NCBI RefSeq assembly: GCF_014644495.1
Contig: NZ_BMKU01000001.1
Coordinates: 124,001 to 188,000 of the forward strand
DNA from: Pseudarthrobacter polychromogenes
Lineage (GTDB): Bacteria; Actinomycetota; Actinomycetes; Actinomycetales; Micrococcaceae
Reading direction: 5' to 3'
DNA length: 64,000 nucleotides
Shown: in pieces, positions 42,378-51,342 of the stretch
Layout of the letters: each line of letters begins with the position of its first letter
Numbering within the stretch: the stretch's first letter is position 1
Notes under the pieces: model-generated
Databases searched by the model: none
What the model was told of the DNA's origin: nothing
Seen by the model: the letters and a program-made list of their open reading frames with translations, nothing else
Made by a program: the position numbers and the translations under genes

Positions 42378-42425
42378 TACTTGTATTTGAAAAACTTCTG
42401 ATCGCTCGTACAAGTAGTACAACTA
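42378..42425 (+). promoter_or_regulatory. Repressor promoter with TACAAGTA-type sites
   Basis: TACTTGTA (42378-42385), its reverse complement TACAAGTA (42409-42416) and TACAACTA (42418-42425). TTGAAA-N16-TACAAG is a plausible rightward promoter for the repressor gene, overlapping these sites, which suggests autoregulation. Confidence 0.5.
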
Positions 42426-42441
42426 GGGCAAGGATTGAGCC

Positions 42442-42927
42442 ATGCACAACAGACCCAAGACGTTGAAGGACGTGGCGCAAGCCGCATCCGACAACAACGG
42501 CGGCGCTGGGGGGCGCCAACTGGGCCGAATCGCAGAGAAAGCAGGACTGACGATCGCCTACACAACGATCGACAAAATCCTCGCCGGCACCTACACATCG
42601 CGACCAGGAAAGAAGACCCTTGAAGCACTCGCCCAGCTCGCAGGCCTACCACTAGCAGTCGTTTACGAGGCCGCTCAGATGGAACTCCCACAAGCACGAC
42701 TCGCAGACCAGCTACCACCCGACGTTGATTCGCTCACCCCGGAGCAGCGCCGCATCGTGATCGACCTCGCACGGCTCTTCGTCAAACAGAACCGCGAACT
42801 CGCAAAGTTCGAGGTCGCCGTAAAGAACACCTACGAATACGACGAGGACACACAGGCAAACCAGCGCCTGGCCGCCCGCGAACAAGACCCCATGATCGGG
42901 CACGACCAGCTGCCCGAAGACACCTAA
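42442..42927 (+). CDS. Immunity repressor (HTH)
   Basis: 161 residues, AAGGA seven bases upstream. N-terminal HTH region with RQLGRIAEKAGLTIAYTTID and KKTLEALAQLAGLPLAVVYE, a linker, and a helical C-terminus (SLTPEQRRIVIDLARLFVKQ) but no visible LexA-type protease dyad. Divergent from the cro-like gene. Induction may instead involve the nearby ImmA-like peptidase. Confidence 0.7.
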   Translation: MHNRPKTLKDVAQAASDNNGGAGGRQLGRIAEKAGLTIAYTTIDKILAGTYTSRPGKKTLEALAQLAGLPLAVVYEAAQMELPQARLADQLPPDVDSLTPEQRRIVIDLARLFVKQNRELAKFEVAVKNTYEYDEDTQANQRLAAREQDPMIGHDQLPEDT

Positions 42928-42950
42928 GACCACCTGAAGGAAACACTCAC

Positions 42951-43325
42951 ATGTCAGAAGGAAAAGCCCTCCGCCGGCTCATTAACGAACGCCGAGGGGA
43001 CCGCAACAACGGGGAACTGTCCCGCGACTGCGGCGGCATCCCCACCCAGTCTCGCCTGCAGCAGCTCGCGAACAAGCCCATCAAGACCTTCCCGGACCCG
43101 GACACCATCCGCGGGCTCGCCCGTGGCCTAAACGTCACCATTGAGCAGGTCATCTCCGCCTGCGCTGCTGATCTGGACCTGCCTATGGGAGCACCGGACG
43201 ACTCCGCCCTCGTTCTCGGCGGCGCCCGCTACCTGCCCGACACGTCTCAGCAGCTCCTCGTGTCCCTCTCCCGCGAGATGCAGCGCCTCTCCGACGTAAC
43301 AAACGCCGCCGGGAAGTCCCACTAA
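42951..43325 (+). CDS. Second HTH regulator of the lysogeny operon
   Basis: 124 residues, starting 23 bases after the repressor. RDCGGIPTQSRLQQLANKPI and DTIRGLARGLNVTIEQVISA look like an HTH_3 variant, followed by a helical C-terminus (QQLLVSLSREMQRLSDV). It may form a two-part repressor with its neighbour or be a separate regulator. Confidence 0.6.
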   Translation: MSEGKALRRLINERRGDRNNGELSRDCGGIPTQSRLQQLANKPIKTFPDPDTIRGLARGLNVTIEQVISACAADLDLPMGAPDDSALVLGGARYLPDTSQQLLVSLSREMQRLSDVTNAAGKSH

Positions 43326-43363
43326 AGACTCGTTGTCGGTGCCGGTCTGTAAGTTCTCGCCCT

Positions 43364-43765
43364 ATGGGGTACGAGCAGAAGGCCGAAGAAATGGGTGTGA
43401 GGATTCTCTACAAGAACCCGCCCAACGGCTGGTGGGGTTGCTGGGACCCCGACAAGCGCCGCATCCTCATTCACCCCGCACTGGGCTATATCCAGCGCCG
43501 CTCGACCGCCTGGCATGAACTCGGCCACGCCCACTACGAGCACGTAGGGTGTAACCCGAAACAGGAACTGCAGGCCCGCGAGTGGGCTGCCCGTCACCTC
43601 ATCAAACCGCAGGCGTTCATCGACGCTGCCCGGATCACTGACGACCTCCTCAGCATCGCCCACCGTCTCCACGTCATGCCCGACGACGTCAAAGCGTGGG
43701 AGAAATCCCTGACCCTGGAGGAGCTCATCCACATACGGAAGGAAATCAATGGGCACCCTGACTGA
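43364..43765 (+). CDS. ImmA/IrrE-family metallopeptidase
   Basis: 133 residues (or 124 from ATG 43391, which has a better upstream sequence). Zinc protease signature HELGHAHYEH near residue 50 and a downstream helical domain (EWAARHLIKPQAFIDAARIT). ImmA-type enzymes cleave phage or ICE repressors after DNA damage. Sits in the repressor operon, so it is the likely induction switch. Confidence 0.8.
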   Translation: MGYEQKAEEMGVRILYKNPPNGWWGCWDPDKRRILIHPALGYIQRRSTAWHELGHAHYEHVGCNPKQELQAREWAARHLIKPQAFIDAARITDDLLSIAHRLHVMPDDVKAWEKSLTLEELIHIRKEINGHPD

Positions 43766-43994
43766 CCGGGAGAAGGGCATCCTGCAACTTGCCGTCGCCC
43801 CGTACAAGTACCCGGCCGCCCGGGAACGCCAGGCAGCGGAGGAGTTCCAGCTGACGCCCGTGCGTTTCTGGCAGGAGGTCAACCGCCTCACCGACCACCC
43901 AGGCGCATACTCCTGGGACCCGCGCACCGTGAACCTGTTGTTCCGCCGGCGCATCCACCGCGACCGGCCGCGCCTCGCCTCGAGGATCCTCTGA
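43749..43994 (+). CDS. DUF3263-like protein
   Basis: 81 residues: LTDREKGILQLAVAPYKYPA and FQLTPVRFWQEVNRLTDHPG match the small DUF3263 helical family common in actinobacteria. Overlaps the peptidase by 17 bases and the integrase by one (GATG). Role unknown; perhaps DNA binding. Confidence 0.7.
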   Translation: MGTLTDREKGILQLAVAPYKYPAARERQAAEEFQLTPVRFWQEVNRLTDHPGAYSWDPRTVNLLFRRRIHRDRPRLASRIL

Positions 43995-45142
43995 TGGCCA
44001 GGGTAGAAGACCTCTGGGTCCGCAAGGACAAGACCCGCACCCCCGTGTACGGGAAGGGCAAAAGGTACCGGGCCGAGTGGACCCCGCCCGGGCAGAACAA
44101 GCAGCGCAAAAGCTTCGCTACCAAGGCCGCGGCCATGGACTTCCTCGCCGAACAGGTCGACGGGATGAACAAGGGCACCTACGTGGCCCGGCGGAAGCGC
44201 GTCCTGCTGGCCGACTATGCCGAGATGTGGCAGAAGCACCAGCTGCACCAGCGCGCATCCTCGCGGGAGCAGATCTCGGCGAAGTTCAAGAACTACATCC
44301 TGCCGTCCTTCGCGAACCGGGCGCTGGACGCGGTGCAGCGCGCCGACGTGCAGGAAGCTGTGGGGGAGTGGTCCGAGACGCTGGCCCCGTCCACGGTGAA
44401 GGTGACCTACGGTTACCTTGCCTCCATGTACAAGGCCGCGGTGCTGGATGGGCTGATCGCCAAGACCCCCTGCGTCGGGGTGAAGCTCCCCACGGTGGAG
44501 GACGTGCCTGTCGTTCCGCTGCGCATGGAGAAGGTGCAGGACCTGGCCGACCGGATCTGGAAGCCGTACCAGCCCATGGTGGTGTTCTGCGCCGCGACCG
44601 GGCTGCGGTCCTCCGAGCTCCGCGGCCTGACCTGGGACCGGGTGGACTTCGACGCGGCCATGATCAGCATCGACCGGCAACTCATCGGCAGCAACTCCGC
44701 CGACCCCGTGTGGGGCCCGTTGAAGACCAAAGCCAGCCGGCGCCGGATCCACATCGGCAACCATTCCATGCAGCTGCTGAAGACCCTGCACGCCGGGCCG
44801 CAGGGTGTGGGCGGACTGGTCTTCCACTCGTCCGGCCGCGCCATCGTGAGGCACACAGCGAACGAGGCATGGCGGAACGTCCGAACCAAAGTGTCCGGGC
44901 TGGGGGATGGGTGGCATGAACTCAGGCACTACCACGCGAGTCAGCTCATTGCCGGGGGCATGTCCCCGGTGGCGGTTGCCCACCGCCTGGGGCACAAGGA
45001 CGCAACCGAGACGCTCCGTACTTATGCCCATCTTTGGCCGGACGATGACACCAAGGCGGCGGCCATCACGGACGGTGGTGTTACGTTGGATGTCATGGCG
45101 TTTGCCCATGGATTGCCCATGGACGACGAGGATGGCCGCTGA
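43994..45142 (+). CDS. int: Tyrosine integrase
   Basis: 382 residues. N-terminal arm-binding region (RAEWTPPGQNKQRKSFATKA), SAM-like core-binding domain (about 60-170) and catalytic domain with Arg in TGLRSSELRGL, HELRHYHASQLI (His-x2-Arg) and LGHKDATETLRTYAHLW (His, Tyr). It cuts and rejoins attP and attB. Rightmost prophage gene, so the right att site should lie just beyond. Confidence 0.9.
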   Translation: MARVEDLWVRKDKTRTPVYGKGKRYRAEWTPPGQNKQRKSFATKAAAMDFLAEQVDGMNKGTYVARRKRVLLADYAEMWQKHQLHQRASSREQISAKFKNYILPSFANRALDAVQRADVQEAVGEWSETLAPSTVKVTYGYLASMYKAAVLDGLIAKTPCVGVKLPTVEDVPVVPLRMEKVQDLADRIWKPYQPMVVFCAATGLRSSELRGLTWDRVDFDAAMISIDRQLIGSNSADPVWGPLKTKASRRRIHIGNHSMQLLKTLHAGPQGVGGLVFHSSGRAIVRHTANEAWRNVRTKVSGLGDGWHELRHYHASQLIAGGMSPVAVAHRLGHKDATETLRTYAHLWPDDDTKAAAITDGGVTLDVMAFAHGLPMDDEDGR

Positions 45143-45232
45143 TGGCGGGGATTCAGTCAGAACCCGGCGTATCGGTCAACCCATCCATCCACACTGGTTT
45201 GACCTTGGACGATGTGTTGGGGATCCTGAACC
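45143..45232. other. Likely right prophage junction (att region)
   Basis: The 90 bases between integrase and the chromosomal tspO-like gene are where an attachment core is expected. I could not find a matching repeat near the left end of the window, so the core is not defined. A short frame here (...TLDDVLGILNRARKS) has no start or partner and may be a host gene remnant. Confidence 0.35.
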
Positions 45233-45778
45233 GTGCCCGCAAATCATGACCCGCAAGTCAGCCCCGGCGCTGCTCGTCCGCAGCAAGTCCCCGGACGCAG
45301 CCAACAGGCTGTTGCCCTGGCCGGCTTCTTTTCGCTCTCCCTGGCCGCATGGGCCGCGGCGTCGGTCCCCATCATCCTGCATTCCAGCGGCTGGTTCGCG
45401 GGGTCGGTCAAAGCCCCCTGGATGCCGCCCGGCTGGATGTTCAGGAGCATGTGGATGCTGCTGTACGCCGCGGTTGCGGTGGCCGCCTGGCTGGTCTGGC
45501 GCAAGGGAGCCCTCACCGGAGGCACGCTGGCGGGCTACCTCACCCAGTTGGTGCTCAACGCCGCATGGCCGCTGGCCTTTTTCGGACTCTTTCCCGTGTT
45601 TGGCGGTGCGTCCCTCTGGGCGGCTTTCCTGGTGATCGCCGCCCTTGGCACCTCGGTTGCCTTCCTCATCCTGCGCTTCGGTCCGGTCAGCCCCGCAGCA
45701 GGCCTGTTGATGCTGCCCTACCTGTCCTGGGTGGTTTTCTCCTCCAGCCTCAATCTCTATTCGGCCCTCCACAACTGA
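45233..45778 (+). CDS. TspO/MBR family membrane protein
   Basis: 181 residues from GTG 45233 (no alternative start upstream of the core). Five membrane helices; TspO hallmarks KAPWMPPGWMFRSMWMLLYA, LNAAWPLAFFG and PYLSWVVFSSSLNLY. TspO proteins bind porphyrins and cholesterol-like ligands. The ~30-residue N-terminal extension is atypical and may reflect prophage integration. Confidence 0.75.
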   Translation: MPANHDPQVSPGAARPQQVPGRSQQAVALAGFFSLSLAAWAAASVPIILHSSGWFAGSVKAPWMPPGWMFRSMWMLLYAAVAVAAWLVWRKGALTGGTLAGYLTQLVLNAAWPLAFFGLFPVFGGASLWAAFLVIAALGTSVAFLILRFGPVSPAAGLLMLPYLSWVVFSSSLNLYSALHN

Positions 45779-45878
45779 TGTCCTGGCGCAACGGCTTTAC
45801 CTGTGAGTGATTTCACTCGATCAGGGCCGAATTACGGACGCCAGCCAATTTAGAATGGATGCGGACGCAGGAGTTCTC

Positions 45879-45911
45879 CCGCCGGAGTTGCGTTCGCAGC
45901 CGGCGGTTTTT
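45879..45911 (+). terminator. Intrinsic terminator after tspO-like gene
   Basis: CCGCCGG/CCGGCGG stem with a 14-base loop, followed by TTTTTCTTT. Located 100 bases after the tspO-like stop; separates it from gap. Confidence 0.8.
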
Positions 45912-46033
45912 CTTTGCGTGTGATCCAGGCGCCCGGGGGCCGACCCCCGCGGGCGCAGGCGCCCCTGCACGACATGTGGTGGCCGACAACCGTGTACGAG
46001 GACGTACACGGCTGAACCGAGGAAGGTATTTCT

Positions 46034-47512
46034 GTGAGCCAGACGTCAGATTCTTGTCTTGATACGTGGATGGGCCGCGAGGCCCTCGCCGAGGCCATGA
46101 TCCCGGTGATCGGCCGGCTGTACCGCGAAAACAACGTGGTCACCAGCATCCACGGCCGGAGTTTGATCAACAAGTCCACCATGAACATCCTCAAGGCGCA
46201 CCGCTTTGCGCGCCGCATGAGCAAGGACGAACTGCTGCTGGAGGAGACCGCTCCGCTCCTGAACACCCTGGCCAACCTGGAGCTCGGCGCGGCAGCGATC
46301 GACATTGCACGGCTGAACCAGAAGTTCAAGGAAGAGGGCAACGGCGCCACCCTTGAAGAATTCCTCCGCGCGGAACTGGCCGACGTCGTCGGCAAGCGCG
46401 GCGGCGATGACCGCACCAGCACCGATGTGGTGCTTTACGGCTTCGGCCGGATCGGCCGGCTCCTGGCCCGCCTCCTGATCGAAAAGGCCGGCGGCGGCCA
46501 CGGCCTCCGGCTTCGCGCCATCGTTGTGCGCAAGGGCTCGGACAACGATCTCTCCAAGCGGGCCAGCCTGCTGCGCCGCGACTCCGTGCACGGTTCCTTT
46601 GAAGGCACCATCCGGATTGACGAGGAAGCCAACACCATCACGGCCAACGGTGTCCAGGTGCAGGTCATTTACTCGGACAACCCGGCCACCATCGACTACA
46701 CCGCCTACGGCATCAGCAACGCCCTGGTGGTGGACAACACCGGACGCTGGCGTGACGCGGAAGGCCTCTCCCAGCACCTGCAGAGCAAGGGCGTTGCGCG
46801 GGTGCTCCTGACTGCCCCCGGCAAGGGCGACCTGAAGAACATCGTGCACGGCATCAACCAGGGCACCATCGAGGATACGGACAAGATTGTGTCCGCAGCG
46901 TCCTGCACCACCAACGCCATCACGCCGGTGCTCAAGGCCATCAACGACAAATTCGGCGTGGTCCACGGGCACGTGGAGACCGTCCACTCCTTCACCAATG
47001 ACCAGAACCTGATCGACAACTTCCACAAGGGCGACCGCCGCGGCCGGTCGGCGGCACTGAACATGGTGATCACGGAGACCGGCGCCGCCAAGGCCGTGGC
47101 CAAGGCCCTCCCCGAACTGCTTGGCAAGCTGACCGGCAGCTCCATCCGCGTCCCCACCCCGGACGTGTCCCTGGCCATCCTGAACCTGAGCCTGGAGAAC
47201 GGGACCACCAAGGACGAGGTCAACAACTACCTGCGGGAGATGTCCCTGCACTCGGACCTGCGCAAGCAGATCGACTACATCGACTCACCCGAAGTGGTGT
47301 CCACCGACTTCGTCGGTTCCCGCCGCGCGGGCATCGTTGACGGCCTGGCCACGATCTCCAACGAGAAGAACCTGGTGCTCTACGTCTGGTACGACAACGA
47401 GTTCGGTTACAGCTGCCAGGTGGTCCGCGTCATGGAGGAGATGGCTGGCGTGAACCCGCCGTCGTTCCCGGCCAAGGAAACTGCAGCCGCCCTCGCGGCC
47501 ATCGCCGTTTAG
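46034..47512 (+). CDS. gap: Glyceraldehyde-3-phosphate dehydrogenase, extended type
   Basis: 492 residues from GTG 46034 (AGGAAGG eight bases upstream). An N-terminal helical extension of ~125 residues precedes the Rossmann domain (YGFGRIGRLLARLLIE) and catalytic domain with active Cys in SAASCTTNAITPV, then SFTNDQNLIDNFHKGDRRGR and WYDNEFGYSCQVVR. Extended GAPDHs are found in actinobacteria and are thought to favour gluconeogenic or NADP use. Confidence 0.9.
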   Translation: MSQTSDSCLDTWMGREALAEAMIPVIGRLYRENNVVTSIHGRSLINKSTMNILKAHRFARRMSKDELLLEETAPLLNTLANLELGAAAIDIARLNQKFKEEGNGATLEEFLRAELADVVGKRGGDDRTSTDVVLYGFGRIGRLLARLLIEKAGGGHGLRLRAIVVRKGSDNDLSKRASLLRRDSVHGSFEGTIRIDEEANTITANGVQVQVIYSDNPATIDYTAYGISNALVVDNTGRWRDAEGLSQHLQSKGVARVLLTAPGKGDLKNIVHGINQGTIEDTDKIVSAASCTTNAITPVLKAINDKFGVVHGHVETVHSFTNDQNLIDNFHKGDRRGRSAALNMVITETGAAKAVAKALPELLGKLTGSSIRVPTPDVSLAILNLSLENGTTKDEVNNYLREMSLHSDLRKQIDYIDSPEVVSTDFVGSRRAGIVDGLATISNEKNLVLYVWYDNEFGYSCQVVRVMEEMAGVNPPSFPAKETAAALAAIAV

Positions 47513-47587
47513 GTTTCCGGCCAGGGTCTCCTGATTTCCCGGCTGATGATGCTGGAATCAGCCGGGAAACGGGACCACACTGGTGGA

Positions 47588-47797
47588 ATGGAAAATGATT
47601 CGACGCTCCAGCACGAAACAACCCTTGAGCACGCCCTCGACATCGCCAAAGCCAACCACAAGGAGGCTGTCCGGCTGCTTGAGGGCGCCCGCGCCGCCCA
47701 CAAAACGGGCGACGTCGGAGAGGACCGGGTGCGCCAGCTCGAAGGGCTGCTGGCTATCGCCGAGGAAGACCTCCGAAGAGTGATGCGGGAGCAGTAA
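47588..47797 (+). CDS. Small helical protein, unknown
   Basis: 69 residues from ATG 47588; charged coiled coil (TLEHALDIAKANHKEAVRLL). Typical actinobacterial hypothetical of unknown role, between gap and a nuclease gene. Confidence 0.55.
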   Translation: MENDSTLQHETTLEHALDIAKANHKEAVRLLEGARAAHKTGDVGEDRVRQLEGLLAIAEEDLRRVMREQ

Positions 47798-47911
47798 CCC
47801 CGCCGGTGTAACCTTCCACTCTCCCTCCACACTGTGGATATCAGCGGGGGTGCCGGACGGGGTGTCCTAGGCTCGTCTGGTGCATGAGAGTACGGCAAGG
47901 CCAGGAACCCC

Positions 47912-48709
47912 ATGACCGTGAGCTGGTCCTCCTATCGGCGGGCGAGACGGCGTTCACGCCAGGCGTGGGGAATCCTGGCGGCAGCTGCAATAGCGGCCAT
48001 GGTGGCCCTGTCCTGGTTCTTCACCGCCGGACAGTTTGCCGCAGCGGAGCCTGCGGTTTCCGGCCCCACTGAAGCTCCTGTCTTTGAGCCCGCGTGGATG
48101 AAACCTGTTAAGGCTGTGCACCCGGTGCCCGCAGGTTCTGCCCTTGCCGCACTGGACGGGCTGGCCGTCAAGGGACGCGCCGCCGCGTCGGACTACAGCC
48201 GGGATGCCTTTGGCCAGGCCTGGCAGGACGTGGACCGGAACGGCTGCGATACCCGCAATGACATCCTGCGCCGCGACCTCACCGACGTAGTGCTGACGGA
48301 CGGCTCCGGATGCCGGGTGGCAGCCGGTACGTTCCATGAGCCCTACACCGGGCAGTTCGTGGACTTCCGCCGCGGCTCAGACAGCAGCCGGGCGGTCCAG
48401 ATAGACCATGTGGTTGCCCTCGGTGACGCCTGGCAGAAAGGCGCACAGTCGCTGACGGCGGGGGAGCGCCAGAACCTCGCCAACGATCCACTGAACCTCA
48501 TTGCCGCAGATGGTCCTGCCAACCAGAAGAAGGGCGCCGGTGACGCCGCCACCTGGCTTCCCAAAAACACGTCGATCCGCTGCCACTATGTGGCCCGCCA
48601 GGTTTCAGTGAAGGCCGCCTACGGCCTGTGGGTCACAGAAGCGGAGAAGGACGCCATGAAGCGCGTCCTGGGTTCCTGCCCCGGCCAGCAGACGGTTGTG
48701 GCCCGCTGA
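47912..48709 (+). CDS. Secreted DUF1524/HNH-type nuclease
   Basis: 265 residues. N-terminal membrane/signal helix (about 19-38), then the DUF1524 domain with DRNGCDTRNDIL, QIDHVVALGDAW (His), LANDPLNLIAADGPANQKKG (Asn) and WLPKN. It lacks SLH and Excalibur modules. Homologous to the nuclease domain at 343-1866 and probably the resident version. Likely extracellular DNA degradation. Confidence 0.82.
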   Translation: MTVSWSSYRRARRRSRQAWGILAAAAIAAMVALSWFFTAGQFAAAEPAVSGPTEAPVFEPAWMKPVKAVHPVPAGSALAALDGLAVKGRAAASDYSRDAFGQAWQDVDRNGCDTRNDILRRDLTDVVLTDGSGCRVAAGTFHEPYTGQFVDFRRGSDSSRAVQIDHVVALGDAWQKGAQSLTAGERQNLANDPLNLIAADGPANQKKGAGDAATWLPKNTSIRCHYVARQVSVKAAYGLWVTEAEKDAMKRVLGSCPGQQTVVAR

Positions 48710-48821
48710 GCCGGAACCCGGCTGTACCGCGTCCGACCTCCCCCGTTGCTGCCGCCGGGCACAGGCAATCAGGCGGCGCGCGCCGTCGGGCCTTGTTGTC
48801 CTGACGAGGTGCTTGAGCTAC

Positions 48822-49520
48822 TCATTCGCCCCGACCGTGCACCGGCCTGGCGTTTGCTGGTGGTTCTCCGACCTCGTGGATGGCGTGGCCGCCGCATGCC
48901 GTCTTGGTCACGCTGGCTCGCTCGATGCCCGAGACGGCGAACCATCGCATCGCGTTGCGCAATCGGCACCACCCAACCAGGTACCACTGGCCGTTGGTGG
49001 AGGCGAACAGCACCGGCTCAACGTCGCGGGTGGTCGAGGTCCCGTCTCTCGATGTGTAACGAATGCGGATCACCCGCTGCTCGGCCATCGCCTCTTCCAG
49101 TGCCGACTTGATTGCGCGCGAAGAGGCGGGAAGCGCGTTGACCCAGACGCGGTGGGCCAGCTCGTCGGCCCGCGCCCGGGTTTTGGGATCGAGGACGTCC
49201 AGGATCTTTTGGACGCCTGCTGCTGCCAGATCGGCGTAGGGGGCATCGGGTGCAGCGGCCACGGCTGCCATGAGCGCCACGGCCTGCGCAGGGGACAGGC
49301 TGACAGGCGGCAGGGACCCGCCTGCAGCCAATCCGTAGCCACCGCCCGGACCAGGGCGGGACCATATAGGCGCGCCGCTGTTCTCCAACGCATCGAGGTC
49401 TCTCTTGATTGTGCGCACGGATACCTCAAACTCTTCCGCCAACCGTTCGGCGGAAACCCCCCTCGTGCCGCTGCGCCGCAACATCTCCGATAGCGCATGG
49501 AGCCTTTCGACTCGCTTCAC
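48822..49520 (-). CDS. WYL-domain transcriptional regulator
   Basis: 232 residues. N-terminal HTH_11 (SAERLAEEFEVSVRTIKRDL), then a WYL domain with RIRYTSRDGTSTTRDVEPVL, WYLVGWCRLRNAMRWFAVSG. Divergent from the hydrolase gene 73 bases away, which it most likely regulates. Of the YafY/DeoR-like type. Confidence 0.85.
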   Translation of the reverse strand: MKRVERLHALSEMLRRSGTRGVSAERLAEEFEVSVRTIKRDLDALENSGAPIWSRPGPGGGYGLAAGGSLPPVSLSPAQAVALMAAVAAAPDAPYADLAAAGVQKILDVLDPKTRARADELAHRVWVNALPASSRAIKSALEEAMAEQRVIRIRYTSRDGTSTTRDVEPVLFASTNGQWYLVGWCRLRNAMRWFAVSGIERASVTKTACGGHAIHEVGEPPANARPVHGRGE

Positions 49521-49593
49521 AGTTCAAGCCCCGGCGAATTCATGACATAAATAGTGACATACCCTTGTCCGAAGTGCCTGCGAGGGTATTGAC

Positions 49594-50334
49594 ATGACAA
49601 CTACTGCAAGCAGTCCGATCATTATTCTCATTGCCGGCCACTGGCTGGGCGCTTGGGCATGGGACGAAGTGCTTGAACACCTGACAACCGACCACTCCCG
49701 TGCAACCGCGATGACACTGCCCGGTCTCGACGTGGACGATCCCGAGCGTGCGGCGAGGACTCTCGACGATCAAGCCGCAGCGGTCCTGGACGTCATCACC
49801 CAACTCGGGGCCTCCGAGGATCAGCCCGCAACCCTCGTCGCTCACAGCGGGGCGAACGCGCCCGTCAGCCTCGTCCTTGACCGACACCCTGAGCTAGTCC
49901 AGCGAGTGGTGTGGGTGGACTCCGGCCCTGTGGTGACGGGAAGCGCCTTCGGCCCAGGCATCCCGGAGGGGTTGGAGGAGCTTCCGCTGCCGTCCCTCGA
50001 CGTCCTCGCGCAGCAGGCGAGCCTCGAGGGCCTGAGCGCAGAGGTCCTCGAGCGTTTTCGGGCCCGGGCCGTCCCTGAGCCCGGCACCGTGCTTCGTCAG
50101 CCCGTCGTGCTCACGAACGATGCCCGCCGCAAGGTCCGGACCACACTCGTGTGCTGCTCGATCCCGAGCGCGCAGGTGCTGGAGTTGGCCCGCGCAGGCC
50201 ATGCCATGTTTGCCGAAGTCGCGAACATCGAGCACCTTGACGTCATTGACCTCCCGACGGGGCATTGGCCTATGTGGAGCCGTCCCCGCGACCTGGCCAA
50301 GGCCATTCAGTCAGCGGCTTCCCGAACCAACTGA
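49594..50334 (+). CDS. Alpha/beta hydrolase
   Basis: 246 residues. Oxyanion region IAGHWLGAWAWDEVL, nucleophile elbow AHSGANAP (Ser ~91), acid Asp in DLPTG region preceding, and His in TGHWPMWSRP. Probably an esterase or lactonase acting on an unknown small substrate. Likely controlled by the divergent WYL regulator. Confidence 0.8.
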   Translation: MTTTASSPIIILIAGHWLGAWAWDEVLEHLTTDHSRATAMTLPGLDVDDPERAARTLDDQAAAVLDVITQLGASEDQPATLVAHSGANAPVSLVLDRHPELVQRVVWVDSGPVVTGSAFGPGIPEGLEELPLPSLDVLAQQASLEGLSAEVLERFRARAVPEPGTVLRQPVVLTNDARRKVRTTLVCCSIPSAQVLELARAGHAMFAEVANIEHLDVIDLPTGHWPMWSRPRDLAKAIQSAASRTN

Positions 50335-50439
50335 ACTGCGCACTGCCGCCTGATTCCAGGGCTCGTGGCCCACGGTCAACACTATGGGTCGGGCGATACC
50401 GGGCAGGCCAGCCGATGCAAACGTGTCCGGTCATTACAC

Positions 50440-51012
50440 CTAGTGGCCGAACGGGTCCGGATCCACGCCGGGCATCCACGTCAGGCCGGGAACACCCCAG
50501 CCGTTCTTCTTAGCCAGCTTCATGGCCTTGCGCTTGTAACGGTCCATGAGCCGGTTCACGTATAGCTTGCCGTCCAGGTGGTCATATTCGTGCTGGATCA
50601 CGCGGGCAAACCAGCCCGTGGCCTCGAACTTGACCGGCTGGCCGAACCCGTCGAAACCTTCAACACGCGCCCATTCGGCGCGCTTGAGCGGGTATTGTCC
50701 GCTGGGAAAGGACAGGCACCCTTCTTCTTCCTCGTCAGGATCCGGAACAGCGCCGGAAATCTTTGACAGCGTCAGGACGGGGTTGACCACCACGCCGCTG
50801 GGAGGAGCGTCGTCGTCGTTGGCGTACTTGTACACGAAGATTCTTTTGCCAACCCCTACCTGGGGCGCCGCCAGGCCCACGCCGTTGGCGGCGTCATTCG
50901 TTTCGAACATGTCCGCTATCAGGGTGCGCAGTTCGTCGTCGAATACTTCCACCTCGGAAGCCCGGCGGTGCAGTACGGGTTCTCCCCAGATGGTGATTGG
51001 CAGAACGGTCAT
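50440..51012 (-). CDS. def: Peptide deformylase
   Basis: 190 residues from ATG 51012; longer frames upstream run into the terminator. Three PDF motifs: GVGLAAPQVG, EGCLSFP and QHEYDHLDG (Cys and two His bind metal). Removes N-formyl groups from new proteins. Confidence 0.92.
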   Translation of the reverse strand: MTVLPITIWGEPVLHRRASEVEVFDDELRTLIADMFETNDAANGVGLAAPQVGVGKRIFVYKYANDDDAPPSGVVVNPVLTLSKISGAVPDPDEEEEGCLSFPSGQYPLKRAEWARVEGFDGFGQPVKFEATGWFARVIQHEYDHLDGKLYVNRLMDRYKRKAMKLAKKNGWGVPGLTWMPGVDPDPFGH

Positions 51013-51066
51013 CTTCAGGTGGTCCTTCGGCGGTGTTTCGTGCAAAAAGAGAGTGTGCACAGCAGT

Positions 51067-51111
51067 CAAAAAAATAAGGAGGCCGCACCGGATATCCGGT
51101 GCGGCCTCCTT
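51067..51111 (-). terminator. Terminator of tRNA-His
   Basis: Fully palindromic 36-base hairpin (AAGGAGGCCGCACCGGAT and its complement, 51076-51111) followed on the minus strand by ATTTTTTT. Ends the tRNA transcript just before def. Confidence 0.85.
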
Positions 51112-51141
51112 GGAGGACGGCTGCACATACCGTCCCGTGAG

Positions 51142-51215
51142 GGTGAGCTACGGGGGTTGAACCCGCGACCTCCTGGACCACAACCAGGCGCTCTGCCAAC
51201 TGAGCTAAGCCCACC
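51142..51215 (-). tRNA. tRNA-His (GTG)
   Basis: Full cloverleaf on the minus strand: acceptor GTGGGCT/AGCTCAC, D-arm GCTCAGTTGGCAGAGC, anticodon stem CCTGG-TTGTGGT-CCAGG with anticodon GTG, T-arm GCGGGTTCAACCCCCGT-like. An encoded G at -1 pairs with discriminator C73, the tRNA-His hallmark. Confidence 0.95.
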
Positions 51216-51342
51216 ATGTACCTGCAGATTTACCGGCGGACCGGCCCTCTGGAAAGGCAACTCATATAGCTTACCTGCTCTTCAGGGGTGCTTTGTCCAC
51301 TTTTGCCCTTTTCACGGAAAAAACCCCGAAAGGTGGCGCAGA

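Noticed and set aside
43322-45109. 595-residue leftward ORF across the lysogeny genes
   Set aside because: Opposite to DUF3263-like protein and integrase, which have clear motifs; no own motif or ribosome site.
46046-47251. Leftward ORF antisense to gap
   Set aside because: Mirror frame of a strongly conserved gene.
51142-51215. tRNA-His as the prophage attachment site
   Set aside because: It is 6 kb from the integrase, with chromosomal genes in between and no copy at the left.
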